Assembly (NCBI RefSeq): GCF_002154895.1
Contig: NZ_MUIZ01000003.1
Location: 288,909-352,908, forward strand
Source: Lactococcus petauri
GTDB lineage: Bacteria; Bacillota; Bacilli; Lactobacillales; Streptococcaceae
Length of the DNA stretch: 64,000 bases
Direction of reading: 5' to 3'
In this document: piece after piece, positions 53,099 to 63,748 of the stretch
Layout of the letters: each line of letters starts with the position of its first letter
How positions within the stretch are numbered: position 1 is the first letter of the stretch
Position numbers and translations under genes: made by a program
The notes under the pieces: model-generated
The model's input: only the letters and a program-made list of their open reading frames with translations
Database searches by the model: none
Told to the model about the DNA's origin: nothing

Positions 53099-56000
53099 TT
53101 ACAACCTTTCTACGACGACTTTTTGAGGTCCACCTAATAAAATCAAATACTTGTCAACTTGGTTGACATGATAGGCCTTTCTTAAAGCATCTGCATAGAG
53201 TTCCATCTGAACTTCATAATTTTTCTTGATTTCTGCAATCTGCGCTTGATTGCGAAAATAATCCGTCTTATAGTCAAATAAGATAATCTTATCTTCAAAT
53301 TTTATAAAGCCATCACATATTCCTCGAACAATATATTGTTCTTGTGCAACTTCATCCGTTTTCAACATAGAAAAAGGTGCTTCCTTAGTTGTACGCTCCA
53401 CGTTATCAACCAGGACTTTACCAAAATCTGTGTCAAATAAAGTCAGAATTTTGGGTAAATCAATTTTGTTTTTCACTTCATCCAGAAGCTCCATCTGATC
53501 CAAGGTTTGTTGGAAGTCGAATAAGTTTGGTCGTGAAAAATCTGCATATTGCATAAAACTATGGGTAGCAGAACCTATTTCGGCAGCTGTAATTTTATGT
53601 TGACCAAAATCCAACATCTCCAACTGTTTTACACGTTCATACTCACTTGATGGTAAAACATTTCCCAACTCTAATTGCTTTTCATAACTTCTTTTTTTTA
53701 CTTGACTGGGAGTTTGAATGCTTGAAAGCTTCGTTGCTGCTACCTTTGGATATTGATAATCTAATATAGCACGCGCTTGTTTTACATCGGATAAGCTGTC
53801 CATTATTTTATCAAATTTTTTCGCGTCTTCTGCTAATTTTTTAAAGTCAGGATAAACTGTAAACTTTTTATCAACTCCTTGTAAATCAGCAGCCTTGATT
53901 ACTTTAAAATTCATCGGTAACTTATGTGCTTTTTGAAGAGCTAACAACCAATGTTGGTAGCCATTCGCAGCTTGACGATATTTAAGAGGTAAAATGCCTT
54001 TTTCTAATTTCGTTTCCCCATATTTTTCCAGATCTTTTGGTTTGATTTTACCGACCATATAGAGTTTTTTCTTCGCTCTTGTAAAGGCGACATAAAGAAC
54101 ACGCATTTCTTCTGAAAGCATTGCATTTCGCTTCAAATCCTTATTGACGAGATACGGTAAGGTTTCCATTTTAACCAAAGCATAGGGGAAATCGGTCTCT
54201 ACAGCTGACTCATTTTTTAAATCAGCAGTATATTTCATTCCTAAGCCATTTTCCCGAGTAAGTATCACCGAATCCCTTAGATCTTTCTGGTTGAACTTAG
54301 TTTGTAAATTCATGAGAAAGACAACATCAAACTCTAACCCTTTGGACTTATGAAAAGTCATTACTCTTACCGCATTTTGTGGCAACTTAATATTCACAGA
54401 AGCAAGGTCGTTGTTTTGTTCCATAAATTTATCAATCATCTTGATGAATCGGAAAAGACCTTTATAGCCCGAACTTTCATATGATTCAGCCCTTACTGAA
54501 AGAGCATGAAGATTGGCTTGACGCATCTCACCATTTGGTAGCGCTCCAACATAGTCCAGATAAAAAGTTTCTGTGTAAATCTTCCATAGAAGTTCATGGA
54601 TAGTGACTTCGTTTACAAGTTTACGCCACCCTGTAAACCTCTCCAAAAAGGTATCAATCTTTGTTTTAAGGGATTTGTCTATCAGCTCTCCATCACTAAG
54701 CTGCAACTTCTGCCAAAACCGGGTATCAGAACCAGCATTCAAACTAATCCTTGTAAGATCATCCTCTGTAAAGTTAAACATTGGTGAGCGTAAGGTCGCC
54801 ACTAAAGGAATATCATAGAGCGGATTATCTATAGCACGCAAGACATCCAAAATTAAGGTTACTTCAAGAGATTTTAAAAAGTCAACGCGCCCCTCATCCA
54901 AAACGACTGGAATATCGTAAGCTTTTAAGATATCTTCAATTTTATTATTTTGAGATTTGGAACGTACCAAAAGAGCGATATCTTTATATTCTAAGTTCTC
55001 GTCAGATGCTATCAGCTCCTTAATTTGTTGAGCAACAACTTTTATTTCTCCATCACTCATTTGTTCTGACTCATCTTCTAAAGTATCTTCTTCATAAAGA
55101 AGGAGCTCAGGGTAAAAGTTCTCTTCTAACTTCTCCGGATAGTCCATAAGATTCCCTTGGACCAATTCCTCTTCTTTACCGTATATCATTTCTCCCACTT
55201 CTTCGTCCATCAAATGTTTAAATACCTCATTTGTGAAGGAGAGGACTTCACCGCGTGAACGAAAATTTTCTTTGAGACGAATCAGTTGATTAGGATTCGT
55301 TTCATCAGCATAGGCCATGTATTTCTTGAGAAAAAGACTAGGATCGGCCAAACGAAAACCATATATCGATTGCTTAATATCACCAACCATAAAAAGATTA
55401 TCAGAGCCGTCACCATTTTTACTCAGCAACCTTAGCATCGCTTCTTGGACATGACTGGTATCTTGATACTCGTCAATCATTATTTCACTATATTTATTAC
55501 GATAAGCCGTTGCGACATCTGGATTTTCTTCTAATATTTTAATCGCAAAATGGGCAATATCCGAATATTCAAATGCATTTTCCGAACGTTTTCGCTCCAG
55601 ATAGACATTATAAAAATATAGAACAAATTTTTGAAGGGTTTCAGCCAAAACTTTTGCTTCAGGTTGATATTTTTCAATCGTTGACAAATGTTTTATTTTT
55701 TCTAAAAAATCTCTTACAAGACCTGGAGCAGTCTTGGTTCCTATCACAGACTTAAAACTTTCTGCTAAAATTTCATCTTTCTTTAATGACCAGCGCGAAA
55801 AGTCAAGAGATCTAAAAATTTCCGTAAATTGAAGATAATCTCTCCGAGCTAAACTAGAAAGAAGATGTTCTTGATTATCCACTACGATCTGTGCTTTTTC
55901 TAAAGTTTTCCCCGTAAGATTTTTTTCCGTCAGAGATTTCTGTAAATCTAAAATAAAGGTTTCGAGTTGTAAGACTACATCTTGTGAAAATGATTCGGGT

Positions 56001-56662
56001 AAATCAGAGAATTTTTGATAAAAATCAAAGCCTTTAAGAAATTCATTTTTTAACCAATTTTCAGGACTTTCTGTTGCTGAAGCAAAGTTGTAAACCGTGT
56101 AAACCACGCTCTGGAAGCCCTTAATATTCCGATCTCTTGAAAAATTTTTTACCAGCTTTTCAAAGGCCTTTTTATCTATTTTTGCTATCTCTTTGATTTC
56201 CGATTGCTCTGAAAGATATTGCTCGACCAGATCATCAAAGACTTCTTGTTTCAAGAGATCACTCTCTGTCTGATCTGCTAGAATTCTAAAGTTTGGATCA
56301 ATATCTACACGATTAAAATTTTCTCGTAACAATTTCTGTGTAAAGCTATCCATTGTACCAATGTCTGCATGAGGTAGTTTTTGTAATGCCAGTTTAATCC
56401 TTTGTTTTTCAATACTATCTTGAGATTTATAACTTGCATTCTTTAGATCTTTTTCTAAACGCATGCGTAATTCTGCTGCCGCTTTTTTAGTAAAGGTTGA
56501 AATAAACAAGCTCTCAATATCAATGCCATTTTTTATTTTTTCAACAATCCGGTTCGCCATGACAAAAGTCTTTCCTGATCCAGCACTTGCTGAAACGAGT
56601 ATATTATGTCCTTGGCTATGTATTGCTTCTTCCTGTTCGGGTGTCAATTTTACTTCAGTCAT
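53099..56662 (-). CDS. rexA: ATP-dependent helicase/nuclease subunit A (AddA type)
   Basis: Motor and nuclease subunit of the lactococcal RexAB (AddAB-type) enzyme that processes double-strand breaks until it meets Chi. 1187 residues; UvrD-like Walker A SASAGSGKT (24-32), helicase motifs MIDEYQDTSH and VMTFHKSKGLEFDVV, and a C-terminal RecB-type nuclease motif FDYKTDYF. Its start overlaps the rexB end by 8 nt. Confidence 0.97.
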   Translation of the reverse strand: MTEVKLTPEQEEAIHSQGHNILVSASAGSGKTFVMANRIVEKIKNGIDIESLFISTFTKKAAAELRMRLEKDLKNASYKSQDSIEKQRIKLALQKLPHADIGTMDSFTQKLLRENFNRVDIDPNFRILADQTESDLLKQEVFDDLVEQYLSEQSEIKEIAKIDKKAFEKLVKNFSRDRNIKGFQSVVYTVYNFASATESPENWLKNEFLKGFDFYQKFSDLPESFSQDVVLQLETFILDLQKSLTEKNLTGKTLEKAQIVVDNQEHLLSSLARRDYLQFTEIFRSLDFSRWSLKKDEILAESFKSVIGTKTAPGLVRDFLEKIKHLSTIEKYQPEAKVLAETLQKFVLYFYNVYLERKRSENAFEYSDIAHFAIKILEENPDVATAYRNKYSEIMIDEYQDTSHVQEAMLRLLSKNGDGSDNLFMVGDIKQSIYGFRLADPSLFLKKYMAYADETNPNQLIRLKENFRSRGEVLSFTNEVFKHLMDEEVGEMIYGKEEELVQGNLMDYPEKLEENFYPELLLYEEDTLEDESEQMSDGEIKVVAQQIKELIASDENLEYKDIALLVRSKSQNNKIEDILKAYDIPVVLDEGRVDFLKSLEVTLILDVLRAIDNPLYDIPLVATLRSPMFNFTEDDLTRISLNAGSDTRFWQKLQLSDGELIDKSLKTKIDTFLERFTGWRKLVNEVTIHELLWKIYTETFYLDYVGALPNGEMRQANLHALSVRAESYESSGYKGLFRFIKMIDKFMEQNNDLASVNIKLPQNAVRVMTFHKSKGLEFDVVFLMNLQTKFNQKDLRDSVILTRENGLGMKYTADLKNESAVETDFPYALVKMETLPYLVNKDLKRNAMLSEEMRVLYVAFTRAKKKLYMVGKIKPKDLEKYGETKLEKGILPLKYRQAANGYQHWLLALQKAHKLPMNFKVIKAADLQGVDKKFTVYPDFKKLAEDAKKFDKIMDSLSDVKQARAILDYQYPKVAATKLSSIQTPSQVKKRSYEKQLELGNVLPSSEYERVKQLEMLDFGQHKITAAEIGSATHSFMQYADFSRPNLFDFQQTLDQMELLDEVKNKIDLPKILTLFDTDFGKVLVDNVERTTKEAPFSMLKTDEVAQEQYIVRGICDGFIKFEDKIILFDYKTDYFRNQAQIAEIKKNYEVQMELYADALRKAYHVNQVDKYLILLGGPQKVVVERL

Positions 56663-59600
56663 TTACTGGACCTCCTTTCAACTCTTCAAGAATCTCTTTG
56701 CGACTTTTTTGACCGACTTCACGTGCATAATCATTCATATGCCTGCTTGCTTCAAAGCGACAGATTGATTTTAAAGGACAATAGCGACATCCGTGTACGT
56801 TACCAGATTTATCAATACCTTCTTTAGTCATGACTGGGTTAATCGCTATCTCTCCCTCACGCAGTCGTTCTCCCGCACGAGCATAATGACTTTCGTTGAG
56901 CTTGATAAGGCCTTCAAACTCCTCTTGACTATAGACATTATTTCGATTAATGTTAACAACGTCAATTTCCTGATTTACTTTATCCTTATACTCTTCCAGA
57001 ATAAGACCTTCATAGCGCATTTTTTTCGCTAATAAGGCAGCTATTTCTCCTAAATAATCTACATCAGAAAGATTGATACTTTCGTTTTTTAACTGCAGGT
57101 AAAGAGCGCCCCAAAGCTTTTGATCAGCATTCATTTGCTTGAGGACATCTAAATAAGTAAGAAACTGTAAACTTGTTCCATCATAAGCTGACGCAAGATC
57201 AAATTTATGCTGACTAGATTTATAATCAATAGCACCAATACTATCATCAAAAAATTGATCTATTCTATCAATCCTTCCACGTAAATTAATCTTGTCTATA
57301 GAAAAATTACCCAGTTCACTTTGCGGTAAACCAAAAGCACTCTCGGTTGCTAAAGTCTTCATCTGATCATTTTCCAAGCCTTTTTTCAAAACAACTGCAG
57401 TTTGCTTGACGATTTCTCCAAGATTTGTCCATGTAAATTGTGCTGTTGCATCTTGGGTGAAATAGCGGGCATAGGAAGTGTCAACATCACGTAAAACACT
57501 TTCCAAGTAATCATCGAAATTTTCGCTGTTCAAGTTAGGATTATCTAGGAGTTTTTCAAAAACTTCATGAAAGAAATTACCAACGACTTTTGAATTCAAA
57601 TCTATATTTTCAAAACTTTCTAATCCTAAGGTCTGTTCTAAAAAGTACTGGTACTCGCAATTATAAAAACGTTCAAAACTACTCACAGAAGCATGGATTT
57701 TATCCTTGTAAATTTCTTTTACAGTCTCAGGATCCAAAGATACAGGGGCTATATCTTGATCAAGATTATAAATCAAACGTTGAAAATCGGGATTTTCTTT
57801 AAGAAGAATACGGAATAAACTGGACCAAAAACTACGTTTATCCTCTCCCCCATCGATTTCCTCTTGAGCAAGTAGATGTTCAATTTTCCCAATATTTGTA
57901 ATGAGAGAACGTGTATTCCCTATATGCGTTACGGTTTCCAGGAGATTAACTGAAGAGACTTCACGTTTAACACTTTCTCCTGCTTTTGTATGTTCAATAA
58001 ATAACTGCAATAATGCCGAGCTATCATCTTGAGCATTCGCATAAATTTGAGGTGTCGAAAGTACGAGCTTTTCTGTTGCTGCATTGACCAAAGAGACACT
58101 TGTAAAGGTATTCTTACTAGAGTTTGTCACATTTAATTGCTCAATAAAACGAAAATCATCATGAGATACATTTTGATTAATAATCGCACGTTCTTCATCC
58201 GAAAGTAAGCTAGAATTTTTCTTGATTTTGGGAAAGTTAGCCATTGTCAGACCAATAGCATAGATATACTTATTGGTTCTTGCTTCCACCAGTTCATAGT
58301 CTTTTACATTGACAACATCAACATTTGCAGGAATTTGGCGATATTTCGCACCTTTCAATCCAGCTAAGATTAATTCAAGAAATTCGAGCACTTTCATCTT
58401 TTGCTCAGCAAAAACGGCCTGAAATTCCTTCAAATTAGAAAGCAATAATTTCCAAACCTGTTCGTACTTATCTGCCAAGACATGATTTTCTTCAGCTTCA
58501 GCTTGATTATAAAGCAGATTCATATTCTCAAGAACATTGCCATTTTGGATAAAATGTTGAAATTGTTCAAGCCACTTGGCTCCCGTTTTTTCTGAACTAC
58601 CTGTCAAAAACTTTTGAAGAGCTGAGGATTCACCAAGCATCTCTTCTCTTAAAGTTTCAACCTGCTCTAATTCTAAAAATTCACTTTCTTCAAAAGCAGT
58701 GGCAAATTTCTTTCTGCCTCGAATTTTATACTTGTTCACATAATATTCAAAGTAATCTAAGGCATCTTGGCTAAAGTTTACACCACTGTAAACTTTGCTT
58801 TTAAGGAGATTGACCACATCATTAGTACGATAATTGTTCTTTTTTATTGCATAAAGACTTTCTAAGAAAATAATCAAGGGATGCTGACTCATTGCTTTTT
58901 CCTGAGCATAGAAAAAAGGAATCTCATACAAATCAAAGATTTCTTGAACTGGTATTGCGTAAGCTTCCACATCACCAACCAATACCGTAAAGTCTTTAAA
59001 TAAAGCGCCTTGAGCTATCTTTTGACGAATTTCTTTAGCAACGGCTTCGATTTCTGCCATCTGGTTTTCTGCTTCCCAGATTTCAAAATGTTCTTTATCT
59101 TTAGACTCCAGCTCAATATTTTCTCTTTCCTGAATAAAATTAGTTTCCAGTTCAATCAAACGTGTCAACTTATCATATACTTTATCTGGTTTTGCATTCG
59201 AAACAGAAGAGATTTGAGCAGAAAACTTATTGCGAAAACGTTGAATCATCTCTAGAGCATTCGTGTAAACCGACAAAGAAAAATCTGTCAACTTATAGTC
59301 TGATGAACGAGCATAGGTCCCAATGATGATTTCTGAACCTGCGGAATGAAGGGCAGAAATAAAACTTTCCTCTTCAGCAGTAAACCGCGTATAGCCATCA
59401 ATAATGATTACCGCCTCATGTAACATCTGATTAAATTTGCCCTCATTTATACTTTGTATAAAATGTTGAAACTCTGAAAAATTAGCATAAGAGAGATTTA
59501 ATTCATCTTCGAAACGTCCCAAAATTGCTGATAACTCCATATTTTTGGGACTTTCAGGTAAGTCTTCACAGGTTAAATTTGCAGTAACTAATTCTGCACG

Positions 59601-59978
59601 CAAATTCACCAACATTTCAAGGAAAGCTGGTGAACTTTGCAAACTATAATAGAGTGACAATTCTTCTTTAGAAAAAGACTTCAAAACTTTACGAAAAAGC
59701 ATACTCAATCCAGACTGACTGAGTTCGACTTTTTCATCTGTATTTTTTTCTTTACGATCAAAATAATAAGGAAGTTGCTTAAAACGTGTAACCAAGAGGT
59801 CAAAAACGGCTGTATCTGCACCTGATGAAATACGCTCTAAAATTTCCTTTTCTTTTTCAAAAGACATTGAAGATGGAACAATATAATAAACTTTTTTCTC
59901 TTCTTTCAATGCCTGTTGAGCACGCTCCAAAAGAAATTGAGTTAGATCTTGTGTAATTTCAGTATAAATGATTTCCAT
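56655..59978 (-). CDS. rexB: ATP-dependent helicase/nuclease subunit B (AddB type)
   Basis: Partner of RexA, 1107 residues. The N-terminal half is a degenerate helicase fold; the C-terminal half is a second RecB-family nuclease (GAIDYKSSQHK) held by a 4Fe-4S cluster whose last three cysteines are C1064, C1067 and C1073 (GCRYCPLKSICRF), with FYNCEYQYF giving the fourth. The start codon sits directly behind the T run of a terminator-like hairpin, and its only GAGG lies within that structure. Follows dnaN. Confidence 0.95.
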   Translation of the reverse strand: MEIIYTEITQDLTQFLLERAQQALKEEKKVYYIVPSSMSFEKEKEILERISSGADTAVFDLLVTRFKQLPYYFDRKEKNTDEKVELSQSGLSMLFRKVLKSFSKEELSLYYSLQSSPAFLEMLVNLRAELVTANLTCEDLPESPKNMELSAILGRFEDELNLSYANFSEFQHFIQSINEGKFNQMLHEAVIIIDGYTRFTAEEESFISALHSAGSEIIIGTYARSSDYKLTDFSLSVYTNALEMIQRFRNKFSAQISSVSNAKPDKVYDKLTRLIELETNFIQERENIELESKDKEHFEIWEAENQMAEIEAVAKEIRQKIAQGALFKDFTVLVGDVEAYAIPVQEIFDLYEIPFFYAQEKAMSQHPLIIFLESLYAIKKNNYRTNDVVNLLKSKVYSGVNFSQDALDYFEYYVNKYKIRGRKKFATAFEESEFLELEQVETLREEMLGESSALQKFLTGSSEKTGAKWLEQFQHFIQNGNVLENMNLLYNQAEAEENHVLADKYEQVWKLLLSNLKEFQAVFAEQKMKVLEFLELILAGLKGAKYRQIPANVDVVNVKDYELVEARTNKYIYAIGLTMANFPKIKKNSSLLSDEERAIINQNVSHDDFRFIEQLNVTNSSKNTFTSVSLVNAATEKLVLSTPQIYANAQDDSSALLQLFIEHTKAGESVKREVSSVNLLETVTHIGNTRSLITNIGKIEHLLAQEEIDGGEDKRSFWSSLFRILLKENPDFQRLIYNLDQDIAPVSLDPETVKEIYKDKIHASVSSFERFYNCEYQYFLEQTLGLESFENIDLNSKVVGNFFHEVFEKLLDNPNLNSENFDDYLESVLRDVDTSYARYFTQDATAQFTWTNLGEIVKQTAVVLKKGLENDQMKTLATESAFGLPQSELGNFSIDKINLRGRIDRIDQFFDDSIGAIDYKSSQHKFDLASAYDGTSLQFLTYLDVLKQMNADQKLWGALYLQLKNESINLSDVDYLGEIAALLAKKMRYEGLILEEYKDKVNQEIDVVNINRNNVYSQEEFEGLIKLNESHYARAGERLREGEIAINPVMTKEGIDKSGNVHGCRYCPLKSICRFEASRHMNDYAREVGQKSRKEILEELKGGPVND

Positions 59979-60011
59979 AAAAAAATAGACCTCACTTTCG
60001 TTAAGTCTATT
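59979..60011 (-). terminator. Terminator-like hairpin between dnaN and rexB, abutting the rexB ATG
   Basis: AATAGAC (60005-60011) / GTCTATT (59984-59990) followed by seven T that end at the rexB ATG. The loop carries AAGTGAGG, the only candidate Shine-Dalgarno for rexB. Confidence 0.65.
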
Positions 60012-60021
60012 CTAACATTTT

Positions 60022-61164
60022 TTAGTTTGTTCTGACAGGTGTAATAAGCTGTACGAAACTGTCTGTATCATTTTTAGGAAGAAGTGTAAAAGGACGAACG
60101 TTTGAAATGAAACGAATACGAACTTCCGGTTCTTTTATAACACGAAGCGCATCAATCAGATATTGTGGGTTAAAGCTGATTGCAATATCCTCACCAGTTT
60201 TTTCAATTGCTGTCAACTCTTCATGAACACTACCAACTTCAGGTGAATTGGCTGTTGTAATTACTGAATCTCCTGAAACAGTAAGTTTAACAGTACCATT
60301 TGCTGTTGCATTTGATAAGAGACGTGCACGTTCCATTGTACGACGTAAAGCAGCCACATCAAAGACGAGATTTAAGCTATAATCAGCTTCATTAGGTATT
60401 AAACGATTCGTATCAGGATAAGTCCCTTCAATTAGACGGCTGTAGTAACTGATACGCTCATTACGGAAGAGAATTTGATTATTCGCCAAGGAAATATCTA
60501 AATCTTCCTCATCATTAGTAAATACATTTTTGAAACTTTGGATAGACTTACTAGGAAGAACGACATCAAAATCAGAACCGTCATTCTCAAGAGCAAGCAA
60601 GCGTTGGCTCATACGATGTGAGTCAGTCGCAACAGCTTTGAGATTTTTCTTATCTGATAAGACCAAATGTACCCCGGTAAAAATAGGACGACTTTCTTGC
60701 GTACTTACAGCAAATACTGTTTCTGTAAAAATTTCTTTCAAAAAACCAACATTAATCTTAAGAGGATTTTCTTGTGAAATTTCTTGAATACGTGGATAAA
60801 TTTCGGCATCCTGACCTTTTAAAGTAATTTCTGACTTTCCAGAAGTGAGTAGTACTTGTTTTTGTTCTAATTCTTCAAATTCTAAAGTAAGTTCTGGCAT
60901 TTGGCTAACTACACTTTCAAAGAATGAAGCTTCCAATAAGATACTACCAGTACCAGAGATATTCATTCCAGCATCTTTATCACTGGCAGGTAAAAAGTTC
61001 TCAATCGAAATTTGACCATTGGATCCTGTTAGTGTAATTCCTTCTGCACTGACTGTAATTTTTAATTTGGTTAAAGCAGGAATAGTAACTTTTGAACCAA
61101 TCGCTTGTTTAGTAATTTTTAGTGCATTTTGAAAAGCTACTTTGTTAATTGAAAATTTTATCAT
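60022..61164 (-). CDS. dnaN: DNA polymerase III beta sliding clamp
   Basis: Ring-shaped processivity clamp, 380 residues with the three repeated clamp domains and the family start [20 protein letters not shown]. Start after AAAGGA. Separated from dnaA by a 167-nt gap that holds DnaA-box-like sequences. Confidence 0.97.
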   Translation of the reverse strand: MIKFSINKVAFQNALKITKQAIGSKVTIPALTKLKITVSAEGITLTGSNGQISIENFLPASDKDAGMNISGTGSILLEASFFESVVSQMPELTLEFEELEQKQVLLTSGKSEITLKGQDAEIYPRIQEISQENPLKINVGFLKEIFTETVFAVSTQESRPIFTGVHLVLSDKKNLKAVATDSHRMSQRLLALENDGSDFDVVLPSKSIQSFKNVFTNDEEDLDISLANNQILFRNERISYYSRLIEGTYPDTNRLIPNEADYSLNLVFDVAALRRTMERARLLSNATANGTVKLTVSGDSVITTANSPEVGSVHEELTAIEKTGEDIAISFNPQYLIDALRVIKEPEVRIRFISNVRPFTLLPKNDTDSFVQLITPVRTN

Positions 61165-61331
61165 GATAGTCCTTTTCTTTATTTATTTATTTATATAAAT
61201 ATATTAGTAATAGTAGTAGGTCTTGTGAGTATGGGGATAAGCGCGAAAACATGAACTTTTCTAAGTTTTCCACTGTGTATAAGTAGAGGATAACTTAAGG
61301 AAATCTTTTGAAGTTTTCCACAGGTCACTTT
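61165..61331. promoter_or_regulatory. dnaA-dnaN intergenic region with DnaA boxes
   Basis: Contains a perfect DnaA box TTATACACA (minus strand, 61274-61282), TTTTCCACA (61314-61322) and TTATCCCCA (minus strand, 61232-61240, one mismatch). Probably a second part of a bipartite origin and/or regulation of dnaN. Confidence 0.7.
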
Positions 61332-62690
61332 TTATTGAAACAGTCGCTTGATGGCGTCAATGTCTTTTTGAACATCGATGTCATTTTTCATTTTTTCTGT
61401 TATTTGCTTGTGCGCATACATGACAGTAGTATGATCGCGTCCACCAAACTCATTGCCAATAGCTGGAAGACTGAGTGCCAACAATTCACGAATTAAATAC
61501 ATTGCAATTTGTCTTGGAAATGCAATTTCTTTTGGTCGTTTAGGCCCAATAAGATCAGCTGTTGACACATGATAGTATTTTGCAACCTCATCTTGTATTT
61601 TTTTGACTGTCAAATTTGATAAAGGTTGCTGCGTATTACTTTTAAGAGAACGCAGAGCTTCACTGGCGGTATCAATATTGACTACCGTTTGGTTGTTTGT
61701 TTTCGCAACAAACTCTACACGATTAAGTGCACCTTCAAGTTCACGGACATTTGAGTCAATTTGGCCAGCGATATAACTAAGAGTTTCTTGAGGGAACTCT
61801 AAATTACTGCTCTCAGACTTTGTCTGGAGAATGGCCATACGTGTTTCATAGTCAGGTGCTGTGATGTCTGTCGTTAATCCCCATGAAAAACGAGTCACTA
61901 AACGCTCTTCAAGTTTATTGAGTTCTTGTGGTATACGGTCCGAAGTGAGAACGATTTGAGCACCACGATCATGAAGAGTATTAAAAGTATTGAAAAACTC
62001 GTTTTGGGTACCTTCTTTATCACTAAAGAACTGGACGTCATCAAGAAGAAGTATATCTAAGTTTCGATATGTTTCTTCAAATTTTGCCATCTGTCCTTTA
62101 CGTGTTGCATTGACATAGTCATTGACAAAAGTTTCTGCAGAGACATATTTAACCTTAGAATGCGGATTATCTTTCAAGATTTCGTTGCCAATCGCATGCA
62201 TCAAATGTGTCTTGCCAAGTCCAGAACCTCCATAAATGAAGAGAGGATTATAAACATCCCCTGGTTTATCGGCAACAGCAAAAGCAGCAGCTTTTGCCCA
62301 TTTATTACCTTCACCTTGGATGTAATTATCAAAAATGTACTTTGGATTTAAGCGCGTGAAATCCGGAGTTGCTAGAGCAGGTGCTTCATCAAAGCCATCT
62401 TGTTCATTGATTTCTTGTTCAATTTTTTCTGAAACTTCTTCTTCTGAAAGTAAATTGAAACGAATTGGTCGATCAAAAATTTCAAACCCAGCTGTACTGA
62501 TTAGTCCTTCCTGACTCCGCCAAAAATCTTTATGAAACTTCGCCCCCACGATAATGGTTGCTACATCATTTTCAATTTCTAACAGTTGGGCAGGCTCAAT
62601 GAAGAAATCATAAGACTGCGGCTTGATATTTTTTTTCGCTAATTCTTTTACTCTCGTCCAAAATTCTTTTTTTTCTTTTTGGAGAGCCAT
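61332..62690 (-). CDS. dnaA: Chromosomal replication initiator DnaA
   Basis: 452-residue AAA+ initiator. Domain I at the N-terminus, variable linker (about 82-110), AAA+ core with Walker A GGSGLGKT (154-161) and LLLDDVQFF, and a C-terminal DNA-binding domain with the DnaA signature around [11 protein letters not shown]. Start after GAGG. The promoter upstream overlaps a DnaA box, suggesting autoregulation. Confidence 0.98.
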   Translation of the reverse strand: MALQKEKKEFWTRVKELAKKNIKPQSYDFFIEPAQLLEIENDVATIIVGAKFHKDFWRSQEGLISTAGFEIFDRPIRFNLLSEEEVSEKIEQEINEQDGFDEAPALATPDFTRLNPKYIFDNYIQGEGNKWAKAAAFAVADKPGDVYNPLFIYGGSGLGKTHLMHAIGNEILKDNPHSKVKYVSAETFVNDYVNATRKGQMAKFEETYRNLDILLLDDVQFFSDKEGTQNEFFNTFNTLHDRGAQIVLTSDRIPQELNKLEERLVTRFSWGLTTDITAPDYETRMAILQTKSESSNLEFPQETLSYIAGQIDSNVRELEGALNRVEFVAKTNNQTVVNIDTASEALRSLKSNTQQPLSNLTVKKIQDEVAKYYHVSTADLIGPKRPKEIAFPRQIAMYLIRELLALSLPAIGNEFGGRDHTTVMYAHKQITEKMKNDIDVQKDIDAIKRLFQ

Positions 62691-62944
62691 ATTTTTCCTC
62701 TAATATATTAAAATTAAGTAGAACCTATTATATCATGTTGATAACTATTTATCCACCGCTGTTGAAAAAAAATACGATTTTTCCACAGAAGTGGATAACT
62801 ATCCCCAAAAATGTGGATAATGTGGAAGGATAAAAAGTTTTCCACAGGAGACAAAGGCTATAACAAGCGTTTCTAAACTTTTCCACAAAAAAGGAAAACA
62901 AAATTTTTGTGAATAAATCTTGGGATAAAAAATCCACAGTGAAT
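62691..62944. other. oriC: Origin of replication (oriC) between dnaA and parB
   Basis: Dense cluster of DnaA boxes: TTATCCACC 62749-62757 (+), TTTTCCACA 62779-62787 (+), TTATCCACT 62790-62798 (-), perfect TTATCCACA 62812-62820 (-), TTTTCCACA 62838-62846 (+) and 62879-62887 (+), TTATTCACA 62908-62916 (-). An AT-rich stretch at 62691-62740 next to dnaA may be the unwinding element. Neighbouring dnaA, dnaN and parB fit the typical Firmicute origin. Confidence 0.88.
62727..62755 (-). promoter_or_regulatory. dnaA promoter overlapped by a DnaA box
   Basis: Extended -10 TGATATAAT on the minus strand (hexamer 62727-62732); the -35 position (62750-62755) falls inside the DnaA box at 62749-62757. Confidence 0.6.
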
Positions 62945-62960
62945 TCACTGTGGATTTTTT
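62927..62960 (-). terminator. 34-bp perfect palindrome ending parB
   Basis: Arms AAAAAATCCACAGTGAA and its exact mirror around GAATTC; includes the parB stop codon. The T run on the minus strand makes it a strong terminator that shields oriC. Confidence 0.88.
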
Positions 62961-63733
62961 GTGAGTTTATTCAAGAGTTCTTCGAGTTTTTCTAAACTGT
63001 CAAAATGCAACTCTAGTTTTCCATTTTGGTGCTTTTCATTATATGAAATTTTATTACTTACACCTAAACATCTTGCAATTTCTTTTTCCTTTTCTTCTAT
63101 ATAAATGCTTTTTTTATTGTTCGTTTTTTTAGTGGCAACTTTTTGGTAAATGATATCTTCAAGTTGTCGCACATTAAGTTTTTCCTGAATGACTTTATGA
63201 GCTAAGGAAACTTGTTTTTCTTTATTTTCTTCAGCAAGAAGTGTCCGGGCGTGAGCTAAACTAATTTTTTTCTCTTCTAATAGATGAAGTATTTCTTGAG
63301 GAAGCTTTAAAATTCTCAAGAGATTTGAAATATAGGAACGAGATTTTCCGAGATGTTGAGCAACTTCATCATGAGTCAATGAGCTTTTTTCTAAAATTTT
63401 TTTGATGCTTTCAGCTTCGTCTAATGGACTCATGTCATCACGCTGCAAATTTTCTAAAATAGAGAGCACCATCATATCCTTATCAGAATAAGAACGAATA
63501 ATCGCTGGTATCTTATCCAGCTTCGCCAGTTTCGATGCACGCAAACGCCGTTCTCCTGCTAGAAGTTCATAGCCAAAAAGATTACTCTTACGAACAATAA
63601 TGGGTTGAAGAACACCATTAACTTCTATAGAATGTGATAACTCTTTTAACTTATCGTGATCAAAATGTTTGCGGGGTTGATAAGGATTTTTACTAATATC
63701 TTCTATATTTAGTAGATAAATTTTTTCTTCCAT
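62945..63733 (-). CDS. parB: Chromosome partitioning protein ParB (Spo0J family)
   Basis: 262-residue parS-binding CTPase that loads SMC near the origin. Conserved NPYQPRKHF (16-24), the CTP-binding GERR (60-63), a helix-turn-helix (about 120-142) and a short C-terminal dimerisation domain. No parA is visible beside it, as in streptococci. There is no Shine-Dalgarno; TGG-TATTAT ends 6 nt before the ATG, predicting a leaderless mRNA. Confidence 0.95.
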   Translation of the reverse strand: MEEKIYLLNIEDISKNPYQPRKHFDHDKLKELSHSIEVNGVLQPIIVRKSNLFGYELLAGERRLRASKLAKLDKIPAIIRSYSDKDMMVLSILENLQRDDMSPLDEAESIKKILEKSSLTHDEVAQHLGKSRSYISNLLRILKLPQEILHLLEEKKISLAHARTLLAEENKEKQVSLAHKVIQEKLNVRQLEDIIYQKVATKKTNNKKSIYIEEKEKEIARCLGVSNKISYNEKHQNGKLELHFDSLEKLEELLNKLTKNPQ

Positions 63734-63739
63734 GAGCTA

Positions 63740-63748
63740 ATAATACCA
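63740..63748 (-). promoter_or_regulatory. parB extended -10 box, leaderless layout
   Basis: Minus-strand TGG-TATTAT, hexamer 63740-63745, 6 nt from the ATG; no clear -35. Confidence 0.5.
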
